Shown here: positions 26,470 through 35,343 of the stretch, piece by piece
Layout of the letters: every line of letters begins with the position of its first letter
Numbering within the stretch: the first letter of the stretch is position 1
From: Paractinoplanes polyasparticus
Lineage (GTDB): Bacteria > Actinomycetota > Actinomycetes > Mycobacteriales > Micromonosporaceae
Direction of reading: 5' to 3'
DNA: 64,000 nt
Assembly (NCBI RefSeq): GCF_019710575.1
Contig: NZ_JAHWFK010000008.1
Span: 241,314-305,313, forward strand
Position numbers and translations under genes: made by a program
Notes under the pieces: model-generated
The model's database searches: none
Told to the model about the DNA's origin: nothing
What the model saw: only the letters and a program-made list of their open reading frames with translations

Positions 26470-26772
26470 CTACTTCACGCGCCGGTGGCTGCGGGCGACC
26501 ATCTTCTCGTACTCGTGGTGCTCGTCGAGCCAGGCAGCCAGGAACGGGCAGATCGGCACGACCAGGCGTTGCTTGGCCTGCGCGTCCTCCATGGCGGCGC
26601 GGGCCAGCAGGCCGCCGACGCCATGGCCCTCGTAGGCGGGCTCGACTTTGGTGTGCGTGTAGGCGATGACGTTGCCGGTCACCTGATAGGTGATCACCCC
26701 GGCCAGCGTCCCGTCGTCGTCGCGCGCCTCGAAACGGCTTTTCTCCGGCGCGTCGGTCACCGCAATCGTCAC
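26470..26772 (-). CDS. GNAT-fold N-acetyltransferase, short YJDJ type
   Basis: At 100 residues this is the short GNAT form: 'FEARDDDGTLAGVITYQV', the acetyl-CoA loop region 'YEGHGVGGLLARAAM', and 'PICPFLAAWLDEHHEY' near the end, which is diagnostic for the YJDJ-like group. The substrate is unknown. GTG 26772 overlaps the upstream stop by 4 nt (GTGA), which decides the start over ATG 26784. It forms an operon with the P-loop gene. Confidence 0.85.
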   Translation of the reverse strand: MTIAVTDAPEKSRFEARDDDGTLAGVITYQVTGNVIAYTHTKVEPAYEGHGVGGLLARAAMEDAQAKQRLVVPICPFLAAWLDEHHEYEKMVARSHRRVK

Positions 26773-27287
26773 GACCCCATCCAATCACGGAGTACGAGCT
26801 CCGCCACCTGCGGAATCGTCTCGTCGGTCACGTCGGCGAGGATGTCCTCGACGCCGGCCGCGGCCAGGATCCCGTCGAGCTCGCCGGAACGCTCCAGGTG
26901 CCAGGCCAGCCCTTCGGGGTCGGCGGCGTGGCGGCGACGCAGGCGGGCGTGCACGGCCGGGAGCGCCACGCGGAGGCGGCAAACCGCCAGCGGCAGACCC
27001 AGAGCATTCTCGTACGCGTGCCTCTCGGCTCGGCTCTCGATCACCCCGGCGAGCACGATCCGCTCGGCGCCGGCGTCGACGAAGTTGTGGGTGACCGCGC
27101 TCAGGTTGCGCAGGGTGAGGGCGCCGTTGAAGCGGTCGCCCGGCGGTGACGGCCAGCATCGTCGCAGCCAGTCGACGTCGATGACCGCGTTCGGGATCCG
27201 GCGCGCGGTCAGCAGGTCTCCGGCGGCCTCGGCGGCCGACGTCTTGCCGGAACCGACCGTTCCGGTGATGAGCAGGGCCGTGGTCAC
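26769..27287 (-). CDS. P-loop NTPase/kinase-like protein
   Basis: The 172-residue protein has a Walker A 'GTVGSGKTS' at 8-16 and the layout of small P-loop kinases ('VIDVDWLRRCW' with two acidic residues after the first helix). No lid or substrate signature tells what is phosphorylated. The GTG start is 27287. It is the first gene of a two-gene unit with the GNAT protein and divergent from the small membrane protein at 27380. Confidence 0.75.
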   Translation of the reverse strand: MTTALLITGTVGSGKTSAAEAAGDLLTARRIPNAVIDVDWLRRCWPSPPGDRFNGALTLRNLSAVTHNFVDAGAERIVLAGVIESRAERHAYENALGLPLAVCRLRVALPAVHARLRRRHAADPEGLAWHLERSGELDGILAAAGVEDILADVTDETIPQVAELVLRDWMGS

Positions 27288-27379
27288 GTCCCAGCCGGGC
27301 CGCGACCTGGGCTGAGGACGTATCTCGCTGAGGGCCGCCGCCCCTTCCCGATGTTCGCACCTGTCATCGGGAGGTTCCG

Positions 27380-27727
27380 TTGTATCGCACCGGCCTGGTC
27401 ATCCTTGTCCTGCTCGCCCTGCTCGACGTGGTGAGCTCACTGCCCTTCGGCGACAACCGCCCACCGGTCGGGGTCGTCATCGCCGGGCTCACGCTCGGCC
27501 TGATCAGCCTGGCCGCCGCCGTCCCGGCGTGGCACGGGAACCGCAAGGCCGCCTCCGTCGTGATCGGCTCGCGGGCCCTGTCGGCGCTTCTGGGCATCGG
27601 CGCGTTCTTCGACGACCGCGCGCCCGGCTGGGTGCTGGTCGGCGTCAGCGTCGCGATCGTGCTGACGGCAGTGGCCGTCGTCATGATGATGCCGTCGCTG
27701 CGTCTGCGCCGAGCCGAGCCGGCCTGA
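27380..27727 (+). CDS. Small four-helix membrane protein
   Basis: The 115-residue product has four hydrophobic helices (about 4-20, 30-48, 58-75, 83-103) and a short basic C-terminus. I recognise no family. TTG 27380 is preceded by GGGAGG at a good distance. A strong hairpin follows at 27735-27768. Confidence 0.65.
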   Translation: MYRTGLVILVLLALLDVVSSLPFGDNRPPVGVVIAGLTLGLISLAAAVPAWHGNRKAASVVIGSRALSALLGIGAFFDDRAPGWVLVGVSVAIVLTAVAVVMMMPSLRLRRAEPA

Positions 27728-27734
27728 AACCGCA

Positions 27735-27768
27735 CCCGGCCGCCCGCTCTCGCGTGCCGGCGGCCGGG
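27735..27768. terminator. Bidirectional terminator hairpin
   Basis: CCCGGCCGCC and GGCGGCCGGG make a 10-bp perfect stem around a 14-nt loop between two convergent genes. No T-run is present on either side. Confidence 0.6.
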
Positions 27769-27775
27769 CGGTCGG

Positions 27776-28984
27776 TCAGGCCACCAGGAACGAGTACTCC
27801 TGGACCGGGGAGAGCCGGCCGTCGGAGAACTCCATCTGGACGTACACCTTGTTCGAGCCCGCGTGAGTCGGGGTGTAGGGGGTCCGGGTGTCGTACCCGA
27901 CGGGGTTGCGGGCGGTGAACTGCTCCGGGCCGTCGTCGACGTGCCAGCGGAAGCCCTTGACGTGCTCGGCGGGGATCGTGGACCAGAAGCGGATCGTGCC
28001 GGGCACGCCCACGCCACCCCGCGGGGTCGTGTTGTTCCACGTGGACAGCACGGTCGGAACGGCGGGCTGCACGGTCAGCGCGATCTCGCGACTGGCCGAG
28101 ACCCGGTCGCCGGAGGTGACGCTGCGGAAATTGATCAGGTGGTAGCCCGGCTCGGCGGGCGTCCACGGCAGCCTGAGCCGGCCGTCCCGACCGGCGCGCA
28201 CGGTCTGCTCCTCGCCGCTGTTCAAGCCCCAGTAGCGGTACTCCTTGACGTGCTTCACGGCCGGGTCGACCCGCACGGTCATCGGCACGCCGGCGATCGC
28301 GGTCGAACCGTACGGGCCCTCGAGTTCGACCAACGGCGAATCGGTCGTATAGATGCCGAGCGTGGTGGCCGGCGACAACCTGCCGTGGGGCAGCTTGGCC
28401 CGGACGACCAGCTTGGTGGTGCCGGCGCGACTGGCAATGATGTTGACGAGGCTGTAGTAGCCCTCGTCGACGCTCTTCCACCGGCCGCCGTCGTACCGGT
28501 AGACGAAGCCGGTGACCCCGGGCAGCTCGCTCAGGAACTCGACCAGCACCGGGCGGCCCACGCCGTCGTTCTCGCTGGGATAGATCGTGACAACCGGGCT
28601 CCGGCTCAGGATCGAGAACGCGCGGACGGCCGGGTCGGACACGACGCCGCCCCCGGTCACCGAGCGCACAGTCAGCTTGAAGTAGCCCTCACGCGGCGGC
28701 GTCCACGGCAGCGTGGCCGTCCCGTCCGGGCCGGCCTGCAGGGTCGTGTCCAGCCCGTCGTCGAAGTTGTACAGATAGGACACGACATCGGCCACGCCGG
28801 GCCCGAACCGGAACGAGCCCTGGGTACCCATCGGCGCCGACTTGTCGGTGAAGTACTCGCTCGATTCGATGCTCGGCGGCGCGGTTCCCTCATCCGCGGC
28901 AGCGTGCGCGACGGCCGGCTGGGCCAGCCCGATCGCGGCGATCACGAGCAGAGAGAACAGAGTTCTCCCCAGACGTCTGTGCAT
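27776..28984 (-). CDS. Secreted protein with repeated Ig-like domains
   Basis: The 402-residue product has a signal peptide (about 1-29, ending 'AHAA') and three to four beta-rich repeats of about 90-100 residues. Two repeats share the block 'LPWTP(P/A)-x-EGY' / 'LPWTPAEPGYH' followed by 'VRSVTGG' / 'FRSVTSG', so it arose by internal duplication. No catalytic motif, cysteine pattern or anchor is visible. Similar actinobacterial secreted proteins of Ig-like repeats have no known function. Confidence 0.7.
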   Translation of the reverse strand: MHRRLGRTLFSLLVIAAIGLAQPAVAHAAADEGTAPPSIESSEYFTDKSAPMGTQGSFRFGPGVADVVSYLYNFDDGLDTTLQAGPDGTATLPWTPPREGYFKLTVRSVTGGGVVSDPAVRAFSILSRSPVVTIYPSENDGVGRPVLVEFLSELPGVTGFVYRYDGGRWKSVDEGYYSLVNIIASRAGTTKLVVRAKLPHGRLSPATTLGIYTTDSPLVELEGPYGSTAIAGVPMTVRVDPAVKHVKEYRYWGLNSGEEQTVRAGRDGRLRLPWTPAEPGYHLINFRSVTSGDRVSASREIALTVQPAVPTVLSTWNNTTPRGGVGVPGTIRFWSTIPAEHVKGFRWHVDDGPEQFTARNPVGYDTRTPYTPTHAGSNKVYVQMEFSDGRLSPVQEYSFLVA

Positions 28985-29131
28985 AGTGCTTCCCCCATGG
29001 CCTCAGCCCACGGGCATCCCCCGGGGCGAAGGTCCGCGAGCCTAACACCGCCGATCGCGCGGCCGCTGTCCCGTCGGCGGCGCTCTACGATGACCGCCAC
29101 GATCAGGTTCGATGCCACGGGGGAACGAGAA

Positions 29132-29460
29132 ATGTCGTACGAACAAAGACCGCGCCCGACAACGGTCGAGATCGGCGCGAGCCTGCTGGCGGCCGTCGGC
29201 CTGGTCGGTGCGGGCCGGGTTGCCTACGGTGTGCTGACCAACCTCAGCCAGGACGACTGGGACGCCGGCGCCCGCGCCGTGTTGGCGCCTTTCCCCTGGC
29301 CGGCGCCGCCCTCCTCACCACCTCGCTCGGCGCCCTGCTCACCCTGACCGCTCCCCGCTCAGCCCGCGCCTACTTCCTGGCCGAACCGCCCTCGCCGATG
29401 CCGCCGTACTACGGCGCCGTTCCCGCTCACCCGGCGGATCCGAACCGCTCACCGGTCTGA
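29132..29460 (+). pseudogene. Small membrane protein, frameshifted
   Basis: Frame 29132 gives 'MSYEQRPRPTTVEIGASLLA' with one membrane helix up to about 'DDWDAGARA', then loses sense near 29280 and stops at 29347. A one-base shift at about 29275-29290 continues with a second hydrophobic helix ('LAGAALLTTSLGALL') and a Pro-rich tail ('AEPPSPMPPYYG') to the stop at 29458-29460, giving about 109 residues. The direction of the shift fits one missing base. The joined layout, two helices with a Pro-rich end, looks like common small actinobacterial membrane proteins. Frame change rather than a natural short ORF is an inference. Confidence 0.6.
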
Positions 29461-29642
29461 GCGCTGTTCACAACCACGGCAGGGCCGCCCGTGACGAACA
29501 GGCGTTCACAGCGAGGCGACGACATCGGCCAACTTCCGGGTGGTTCGCAGCGGGGAGAACGGGGCCGGCAGCCCGGCGATGTAGAAGATTGCGCACGCCG
29601 TTCGTACAGGAGGAAAGGCAGGATTAGGACAGGGAGACAGGC

Positions 29643-30233
29643 ATGCGTTCGATCAGTGTGACGACGTTCATGACTCTGGACGGGGTGGTGCAGGGGCTGG
29701 GGCGACCGGACGAGGACACGCGCGGTGGATTCGCCCATGGTGGCTGGGGGCCGCGGTACAACGACGAGGTCATGGGGCAGGAGCTCGGCAAAGGCATGGC
29801 CCAGGCCGGTGACCTGCTGTTCGGCCGGCGCACCTGGCAGGATTTCGCGAATGTCTGGGGGCGCGCCACCGACGGCAACCCGTTCTCGGCTCTCATGAAC
29901 AAGGCGACCAAGTACGTCGTCTCGACCACCCTGAACGATGCCGGCGGCTGGGAGAACTCGATCCTGCTGCGCGGTGACGCCGCCGCGACAGTGGCCGAGC
30001 TGAAGGCGTCACCCGGCCCTGACCTCGCCGTCAACGGCAGCGCGGCGCTGGTCCGCAGCCTGCACGCGGCCGGTCTGATCGACGATTACACGCTGCTGAT
30101 CCACCCGCTGACCCTGGGATCGGGCGCGCGGTTGTTCGAGCAGCCGGCCCCGCTCGCCGAGTTCGAGCTGATCGACTGCGTCGCCACGACGAAGGGCGTA
30201 CTCATCGCCCACTACAAGCGGGCAGAATCGTAG
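29643..30233 (+). CDS. Dihydrofolate reductase family protein (RibD C-terminal type)
   Basis: This 196-residue protein is a second member of the RibD_C/DHFR family in the window: 'VTTFMTLDGVVQG' start, 'LLFGRRTWQDF', 'KYVVSTTLND', 'DLAVNGSAALVRSL' and 'LIHPLTLGSGARLFE' are family blocks. It presumably reduces a substrate with NADPH; which is unknown. AGGGAG lies upstream of ATG 29643. The regulator gene starts 2 nt after its stop, so the two are co-transcribed. Confidence 0.88.
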   Translation: MRSISVTTFMTLDGVVQGLGRPDEDTRGGFAHGGWGPRYNDEVMGQELGKGMAQAGDLLFGRRTWQDFANVWGRATDGNPFSALMNKATKYVVSTTLNDAGGWENSILLRGDAAATVAELKASPGPDLAVNGSAALVRSLHAAGLIDDYTLLIHPLTLGSGARLFEQPAPLAEFELIDCVATTKGVLIAHYKRAES

Positions 30234-30235
30234 GT

Positions 30236-33226
30236 GTGGAGATCGCCGTGCTCGGGCCGTTGGAGCTGCGCGGCCCGGCCGGCGAGGTCGTGCCGGTCGC
30301 GGGCGCGCGTCTGCGCAGCCTGCTGGTGCTGCTCGCCCTGGAACCGGGGCGTGTCGTCTCGGCCGAGCGGCTGATCGACGGCGTCTGGGGTGACGAGCCA
30401 CCGTCCGGCAACGCGCTTCAGGCCCTGGTCTCGCGGCTGCGCAAGGCCGGGCTGGTGATCGAGGCCGCCTCGTACGGCTATCGCCTGGTCATCGAGCCCG
30501 ATCAGATCGACGCGCACGTCTTCGCCCGGCTCGCCGCCACCGATCCGGGCCGGGCGCTCGGCTGTTGGCGCGGTGATCTCGACTTTCCCGAGGTGGCCCG
30601 GGCCGAGGCGGCGCGGCTGCACGAGCTGCGCCTCGACGCGATCAAGCGCAGCGTCACCGGGCCGGCGGCCGTGCCGGCGCTCGAGGGCCTGGTCACCCAG
30701 CATCCGCTCGACGAGCAGCTGGTGGCCCTGCTGATGCGCGCGCTGCAGGCCGCCGGCAATCCGGGCCGCGCGCTGGAGGTCTTCGAGCAGGCTCGCCGCC
30801 GCCTGGCCGAGGTGCTCGGCGCCGACCCGTCGGCCGAGCTGCGGGCCCTGCACGTCGAACTGCTCCAGGACAGGCCGAGCGGCAACCTGCCGGCCGAGGT
30901 GAGCAGCTTCGTCGGGCGGGAGGCGGATGTCAGCACCGTGCGCCGGCTGCTCGGCGAGCACCGGCTGGTGAGCCTGATCGGGCCGGGTGGCAGCGGCAAG
31001 ACCCGCCTCTCGGTCGAGGTCGGCACCCGCCACGGCGGCGATGTCTGGCGGGTCGAGCTGGCTCCGGTCACCGACCCGGCCGAGGTGCCGCTGGCCATCC
31101 TGACCGCCCTCGGCCTGCGCGGTCAGACCATGCTCGACCGTCCGAAGAGGAGCGAGGCGGCCCGGCTGCGGGAGGCGCTCGCCGGCCGCACGATGCTGCT
31201 GATCCTCGACAACTGCGAGCACCTGATCACCGCGGCCGCCCAGGTGGCCGACGAGTTGCTGCGGGCCGCGCCCGGGCTGCGCGTGCTGACCACGAGCCGC
31301 GAGCCGCTCGGCATTCCGGGCGAGCAGCTTCATCCGGTCGAGCCGCTGGCTCTGCCGCCGGTGGATGCGGACGCGTCGACCGCTGCTTCCTTTCCTTCCG
31401 TACGGCTTCTGCTCGACCGGGCCGCCGGCTTCGCCCTCACCGCGCAGAACACCGGGGCCGTCGTCCGTGTCTGCCGCGAGCTCGACGGCATGCCGCTGGC
31501 CATCGAGCTGGCCGCCGCCCGGCTGCGCACCCTGCCCGTGGCCGTGCTGGCCGACCGTCTGGCCGACCGGTTCCGCCTGCTCACCGGCGGCAACCGCGCC
31601 GCGCTGCCCCGCCATCAGACGCTCCGCGCGGTCGTCGACTGGAGCTGGGAGCTGCTCAGCGAACCGGAACGGCAGCTGTGGCGCCGGTTCGCGCTGTTCA
31701 AGGGCGGCGCCGGCGTCGACGCGGCCGAGCAGGTGTGCGCCACCGATCTCGAGGTGCTGGCCGCGCTGGTCGACAAGTCGCTGCTCGTGCTCGGCCCCGG
31801 CGGCCGCTACCGCATGCTCGAGACCATTCGCGAGTACGGGCTCGAGCGGCTGGCCGAAGCCGGCGAGTCCGAGTCGCAGCGGCTCGCCCTGGCCGGCTGG
31901 CTCATCGAGCTGGCGGGCCGGGCCGACCCCGAGCTGCGCGGTCGCGACCAGTTGGCCTGGCTGCGGCGGCTGGCCGAGGAGCACGACAACCTGCACGCCT
32001 CGGTACGCGCCGCGATCGAGGCCGGCGACCGGGCGACCGGGGCCGCGCTGACCGCCCGGCTGGGCTGGTACTGGTGGCTCAGCGGCCACCGGTCGGAAGG
32101 GGCCGCGCTGGCGGCCGAGGTCTCGTCGATGAGCGGCGAGCCCGACCCCGAGGACAGGGCCCTGACCCACGCCTACGCGGCGATCAACGGGCTGGAGGGC
32201 GGGCTGACGATCGAGCGGGTGCAGAGCGAGTTCGGCCTGGCCCAGCTGCACAGCGCCGGGCTCGAATCGAAGCACCCCGCGCTGCGGCTGATCCCGCCGC
32301 TGGCTGCGATGTTCGAGGATCCGGGCGGGCCGGATTCCGGATTCCGCCTGATCGAGCCGCTGTTCGACGACCCCGAGCCGTGGCTGCGGGCGGTCGCCAA
32401 GATGTTCGTGTCGCAGTTGCGGCTGAACTTCGGGCAGAGCCCCGAGCTGGCCGAGGCCGAGATGCGCGAAGCGCTGGCGGGGTTCCGCGCGATCGGCGAG
32501 CGCTGGGGCATCGGCTTCGCCCTCAGCCTGCTGGGTGACCTGGCCGCCGCGCGCGGCGACTTCGCGACGGCGGTGGGCTGGCAGCGGGAGGCGATCGCGC
32601 TCGTGCGCGAGGTGGGCATCCGGGAGGACGTGCCCCAGATGGAGGTGAAGCTGGCCCACCAGCTGTGGATGGCGGGTGAGGTCGCCGAGGCGCGCACGGT
32701 GCTCAAGCAGGCCCGGGTGGCGGCCGAGGAGGTGGCGCTGCCCGAGGTGCTGGCCTCGGTCGCGTACGGCCACGCCACGTTCGCCCGGATGGAGGGCGAC
32801 CTCGAGGAGGCCCGCGCCGGCATGGACGCGGCCCTGGCCAAGATGCGCCACCCGGCGGTGGTTCCGCAGTTCCGGGCGATGGCCCTGCACACCCAGGGCC
32901 TGATCAGCGCGGCCGCCGGCGACCTGGCCACGGCCCGGCTCAAGCACGACGACGCCGTGCGGACCGCCGTCGAGTCGCGGGATTCGCCGGTGGTCGCCCT
33001 CACCCTGGTCGGCTGGGCCGATGTGGCCCTGCGGATGGGCGACGCCGCGCGCGCCGCGTTCCTGCTGGGCGCGGCCGACGCGGTGCGCGGCTACCGCGAC
33101 CGTTCGGTGCCCGACGTCGACCGCATCATGGCCGAAGCCCGCGCCGCACTGGGCGACGCGGGCTTCGACGAGGCTTACCGCCGGGCCACCGGCACGACGG
33201 TGGCCGACGCGGTGGGCCTTCTCTAG
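30236..33226 (+). CDS. SARP/AfsR-like regulator: BTAD, NB-ARC ATPase and TPR
   Basis: The 996-residue product has an OmpR-type winged helix at 1-90 ('EIAVLGPLELRGPAGEVVPV' start, 'LWG/VWGDEPPSGNALQALVSRLRK'), a bacterial transcriptional activation domain at about 95-215, an NB-ARC ATPase with Walker A 'IGPGGSGKTR' (about 248-257) and Walker B 'LLILDNCEH' (about 321-329), and a TPR-like C-terminal half. Such regulators often control secondary metabolism or cell-wall functions. The GTG start lies 2 nt after the DHFR-like gene. The stop TAG shares the tetranucleotide CTAG with the stop of the convergent gene. Confidence 0.9.
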   Translation: MEIAVLGPLELRGPAGEVVPVAGARLRSLLVLLALEPGRVVSAERLIDGVWGDEPPSGNALQALVSRLRKAGLVIEAASYGYRLVIEPDQIDAHVFARLAATDPGRALGCWRGDLDFPEVARAEAARLHELRLDAIKRSVTGPAAVPALEGLVTQHPLDEQLVALLMRALQAAGNPGRALEVFEQARRRLAEVLGADPSAELRALHVELLQDRPSGNLPAEVSSFVGREADVSTVRRLLGEHRLVSLIGPGGSGKTRLSVEVGTRHGGDVWRVELAPVTDPAEVPLAILTALGLRGQTMLDRPKRSEAARLREALAGRTMLLILDNCEHLITAAAQVADELLRAAPGLRVLTTSREPLGIPGEQLHPVEPLALPPVDADASTAASFPSVRLLLDRAAGFALTAQNTGAVVRVCRELDGMPLAIELAAARLRTLPVAVLADRLADRFRLLTGGNRAALPRHQTLRAVVDWSWELLSEPERQLWRRFALFKGGAGVDAAEQVCATDLEVLAALVDKSLLVLGPGGRYRMLETIREYGLERLAEAGESESQRLALAGWLIELAGRADPELRGRDQLAWLRRLAEEHDNLHASVRAAIEAGDRATGAALTARLGWYWWLSGHRSEGAALAAEVSSMSGEPDPEDRALTHAYAAINGLEGGLTIERVQSEFGLAQLHSAGLESKHPALRLIPPLAAMFEDPGGPDSGFRLIEPLFDDPEPWLRAVAKMFVSQLRLNFGQSPELAEAEMREALAGFRAIGERWGIGFALSLLGDLAAARGDFATAVGWQREAIALVREVGIREDVPQMEVKLAHQLWMAGEVAEARTVLKQARVAAEEVALPEVLASVAYGHATFARMEGDLEEARAGMDAALAKMRHPAVVPQFRAMALHTQGLISAAAGDLATARLKHDDAVRTAVESRDSPVVALTLVGWADVALRMGDAARAAFLLGAADAVRGYRDRSVPDVDRIMAEARAALGDAGFDEAYRRATGTTVADAVGLL

Positions 33227-35334
33227 AGCAGCCGGCCCAGCCGCAGGAAGACCGTCTCGCCGGTGGCGTCGTCGATGGCGTCGTTGTCGGTCACGGCGTA
33301 GGTCCGGCCGTCACCGCCGACCGCCAGGCCCTCCACCTTGTCCTGCACCCAGCCGTTGCCGGCCTTCAGCGCGGGCAGCAGGTCCTTGACGAGCGTCTTC
33401 CTGACGGTCGGCGTGCCGGTCCAGGTGGCCGGGACGTCGAACTGGTAGATCTTCTTGATCGAGGCCTGCGGGCCCCGCTGGTTGTCGCGCTCGATCACCG
33501 CGAACGTGTCGCCGTCGACCGCGACCAGCTCGGACAGGCCGGTCCAGCCCAGCGGGGCGGCGTCGAGCGGGTAGAGCAGCCACGACCAGGCGCCGGTCCT
33601 CAGGTCGTGCCGGCCGATCCGGACGACGTTCGCCGGGTCGGTCTTGAGCGGGCGCTGGATCGCGACCCAGACGGCGGCGCCGGTCTCGGCCACGCCCTCG
33701 AAACCGTTGGTCGTGACGGCGGCGGCGATGTCGGCCGGCAGCGGGAGCTCCTGCTGCACCGCGCCGCGGGCGTCGAGGCGTACCAGAAGGTTGGGGGTCT
33801 CGGCCGAGCCCTCACTGGCCAACCAGTAGCCGCCACCCTGACGCGCCACGATGCCCTCGGCGTCGTAACCGACCGGCCGGCCGGCCTTGGTGACGGTCAG
33901 CTGCTTGTTGACTTTCGCGGGAGAGGAGGCGGTGTCGATCGTCAGGATCCGGGTCGGGGTGTACGCCGAGTCGGTGACCGAGGCGAGCTGGGAACGCTTG
34001 CCGGGCACGGCGGACAGCGCCGACAGCGTGCCGAACGGGATCAGGTCGTCCGAGACGATCGACGGGAACCGGCCGCGGCCAATTCCGTAGATCTGCACCG
34101 AGCCGCGGATGTTGGCGTCCGGAATCTCCTCCTCGCTGGAGACCACGAGCAGGCCCCGCGACGGCACCGCGACGACGCCCTCGGGGCCGTTGGTGGTCGG
34201 CAGCAGCTGCTGGAACTTCGGCTTCCGCGGGTTCGACACGTCGTACACCGCGGTGAAGTTGCCCCGCTCCGAGTTGACGAAGACGTACGGCGTACGGCCG
34301 ATCTTCGCGAACGCCACGTTCTCGGGCTCGATGCCCTTGGCGTCGGAGCGCTTGTCCGGGTAGAGGCCGTGCTCGACGGCGAGGTGCTCGAGCGTGTTGC
34401 CGGCGTCCCAGACGACCCGGCCGTCGCGCGAGAAGATCGTCCAGCCGCGCGAGCCGCCCTCGTAGTCGCCCTCGTTGGCCGTGGCGAACAGGTCGTCGCT
34501 GATCCACGCGACGCCGTCCGGCTCCCGCCCGGCGGTGATCGAGCCGTCCAGCGTGATGGCGTCGTCGTCCTTGGTGTCCACACCGGACACCGTGACCGCG
34601 CCCGCCGGGAAGTGCTCGACGACCTTGCCCGACCTCAGCGACACGACAGCCAGGTGGTTGTTCTCCTGCAGGGAGACGACCGCCTCGTCGCGCGAGTTGA
34701 TGCTGACGTACTCCGGCTCAGGATCGGTCGGCGCGACCGCGGCCAGCCCGGTCAGGCCCACCTTGGAGGCCTTCCACGTCTTCGTGTCGATCACCGACAG
34801 GTAGCCGGCCGGCAGCTGCGGGATCGCGCCGTCGTTGACGTCCTCGTCGCGCTCGTTCTCGATCGCCACGGCGATGTAGCGGCCGCTCGGCGCCACCGCG
34901 ACCGAGTCGGGCTGCCCACCCAGGTCGATCTGCCGCACGACCTTGCGGCTGCGGTCGTCGATCACGACGAGCTTGCCCGACGGGTTGGTGAAGCTCTCGC
35001 GCGTGTTCACGCCGGCGAGCAGCAGGTGACCGAGGTGCGCCACCGAGGTGGGCTCGCCGTCCAGGGCCAGCGTGCCGGACGCCCGCGGCCGGCTGGGATC
35101 GCTGATGTCGACGAAGCCGAGGCGCTTGCCCGGGCTGTCGGTGTAGACGACCGTGCGGCCGTCCCCGGTGACCGTGGAGATCTCCGCCGCCGCGGTGTCG
35201 TCGATCGACGAGTTCAGATAGGCCGGGAAGGTGGCCAGCCGGCGGAATTCCCCATCGGGGGCGTGAGCGGCCGCCGGCGTGGCGACAAAGGTGGCGGCCA
35301 GGCCGAGCAGAGCGATTGCCGAGCGTTTGTGCAT
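33223..35334 (-). CDS. Secreted phytase-like esterase / choice-of-anchor I protein
   Basis: The 703-residue product has a signal peptide (1-24, cleavage at 'AHA'), then a beta-propeller N-terminal half of the choice-of-anchor I type ('EISTVTGDGRTVVYTDSPGKRLGFVD'-like blades, 'GQPDSVAVAPSGRYIAVAIENERDE'), and a C-terminal half of the 'esterase-like activity of phytase' family ('YDAEGIVARQGGGYWLASEG', 'DKVEGLAVGGDGRTYAVTDND'). These are secreted phosphoesterase-like propellers, often induced by phosphate starvation; I saw no clear PHO box. No membrane anchor is visible. Confidence 0.85.
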   Translation of the reverse strand: MHKRSAIALLGLAATFVATPAAAHAPDGEFRRLATFPAYLNSSIDDTAAAEISTVTGDGRTVVYTDSPGKRLGFVDISDPSRPRASGTLALDGEPTSVAHLGHLLLAGVNTRESFTNPSGKLVVIDDRSRKVVRQIDLGGQPDSVAVAPSGRYIAVAIENERDEDVNDGAIPQLPAGYLSVIDTKTWKASKVGLTGLAAVAPTDPEPEYVSINSRDEAVVSLQENNHLAVVSLRSGKVVEHFPAGAVTVSGVDTKDDDAITLDGSITAGREPDGVAWISDDLFATANEGDYEGGSRGWTIFSRDGRVVWDAGNTLEHLAVEHGLYPDKRSDAKGIEPENVAFAKIGRTPYVFVNSERGNFTAVYDVSNPRKPKFQQLLPTTNGPEGVVAVPSRGLLVVSSEEEIPDANIRGSVQIYGIGRGRFPSIVSDDLIPFGTLSALSAVPGKRSQLASVTDSAYTPTRILTIDTASSPAKVNKQLTVTKAGRPVGYDAEGIVARQGGGYWLASEGSAETPNLLVRLDARGAVQQELPLPADIAAAVTTNGFEGVAETGAAVWVAIQRPLKTDPANVVRIGRHDLRTGAWSWLLYPLDAAPLGWTGLSELVAVDGDTFAVIERDNQRGPQASIKKIYQFDVPATWTGTPTVRKTLVKDLLPALKAGNGWVQDKVEGLAVGGDGRTYAVTDNDAIDDATGETVFLRLGRLL

Positions 35335-35343
35335 GCGCTCTGA

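Noticed and set aside
21244..30233. Naming either DHFR-family gene folA
   Set aside because: Both (21244-21855 and 29643-30233) are of the RibD C-terminal type, not of classic dihydrofolate reductase.
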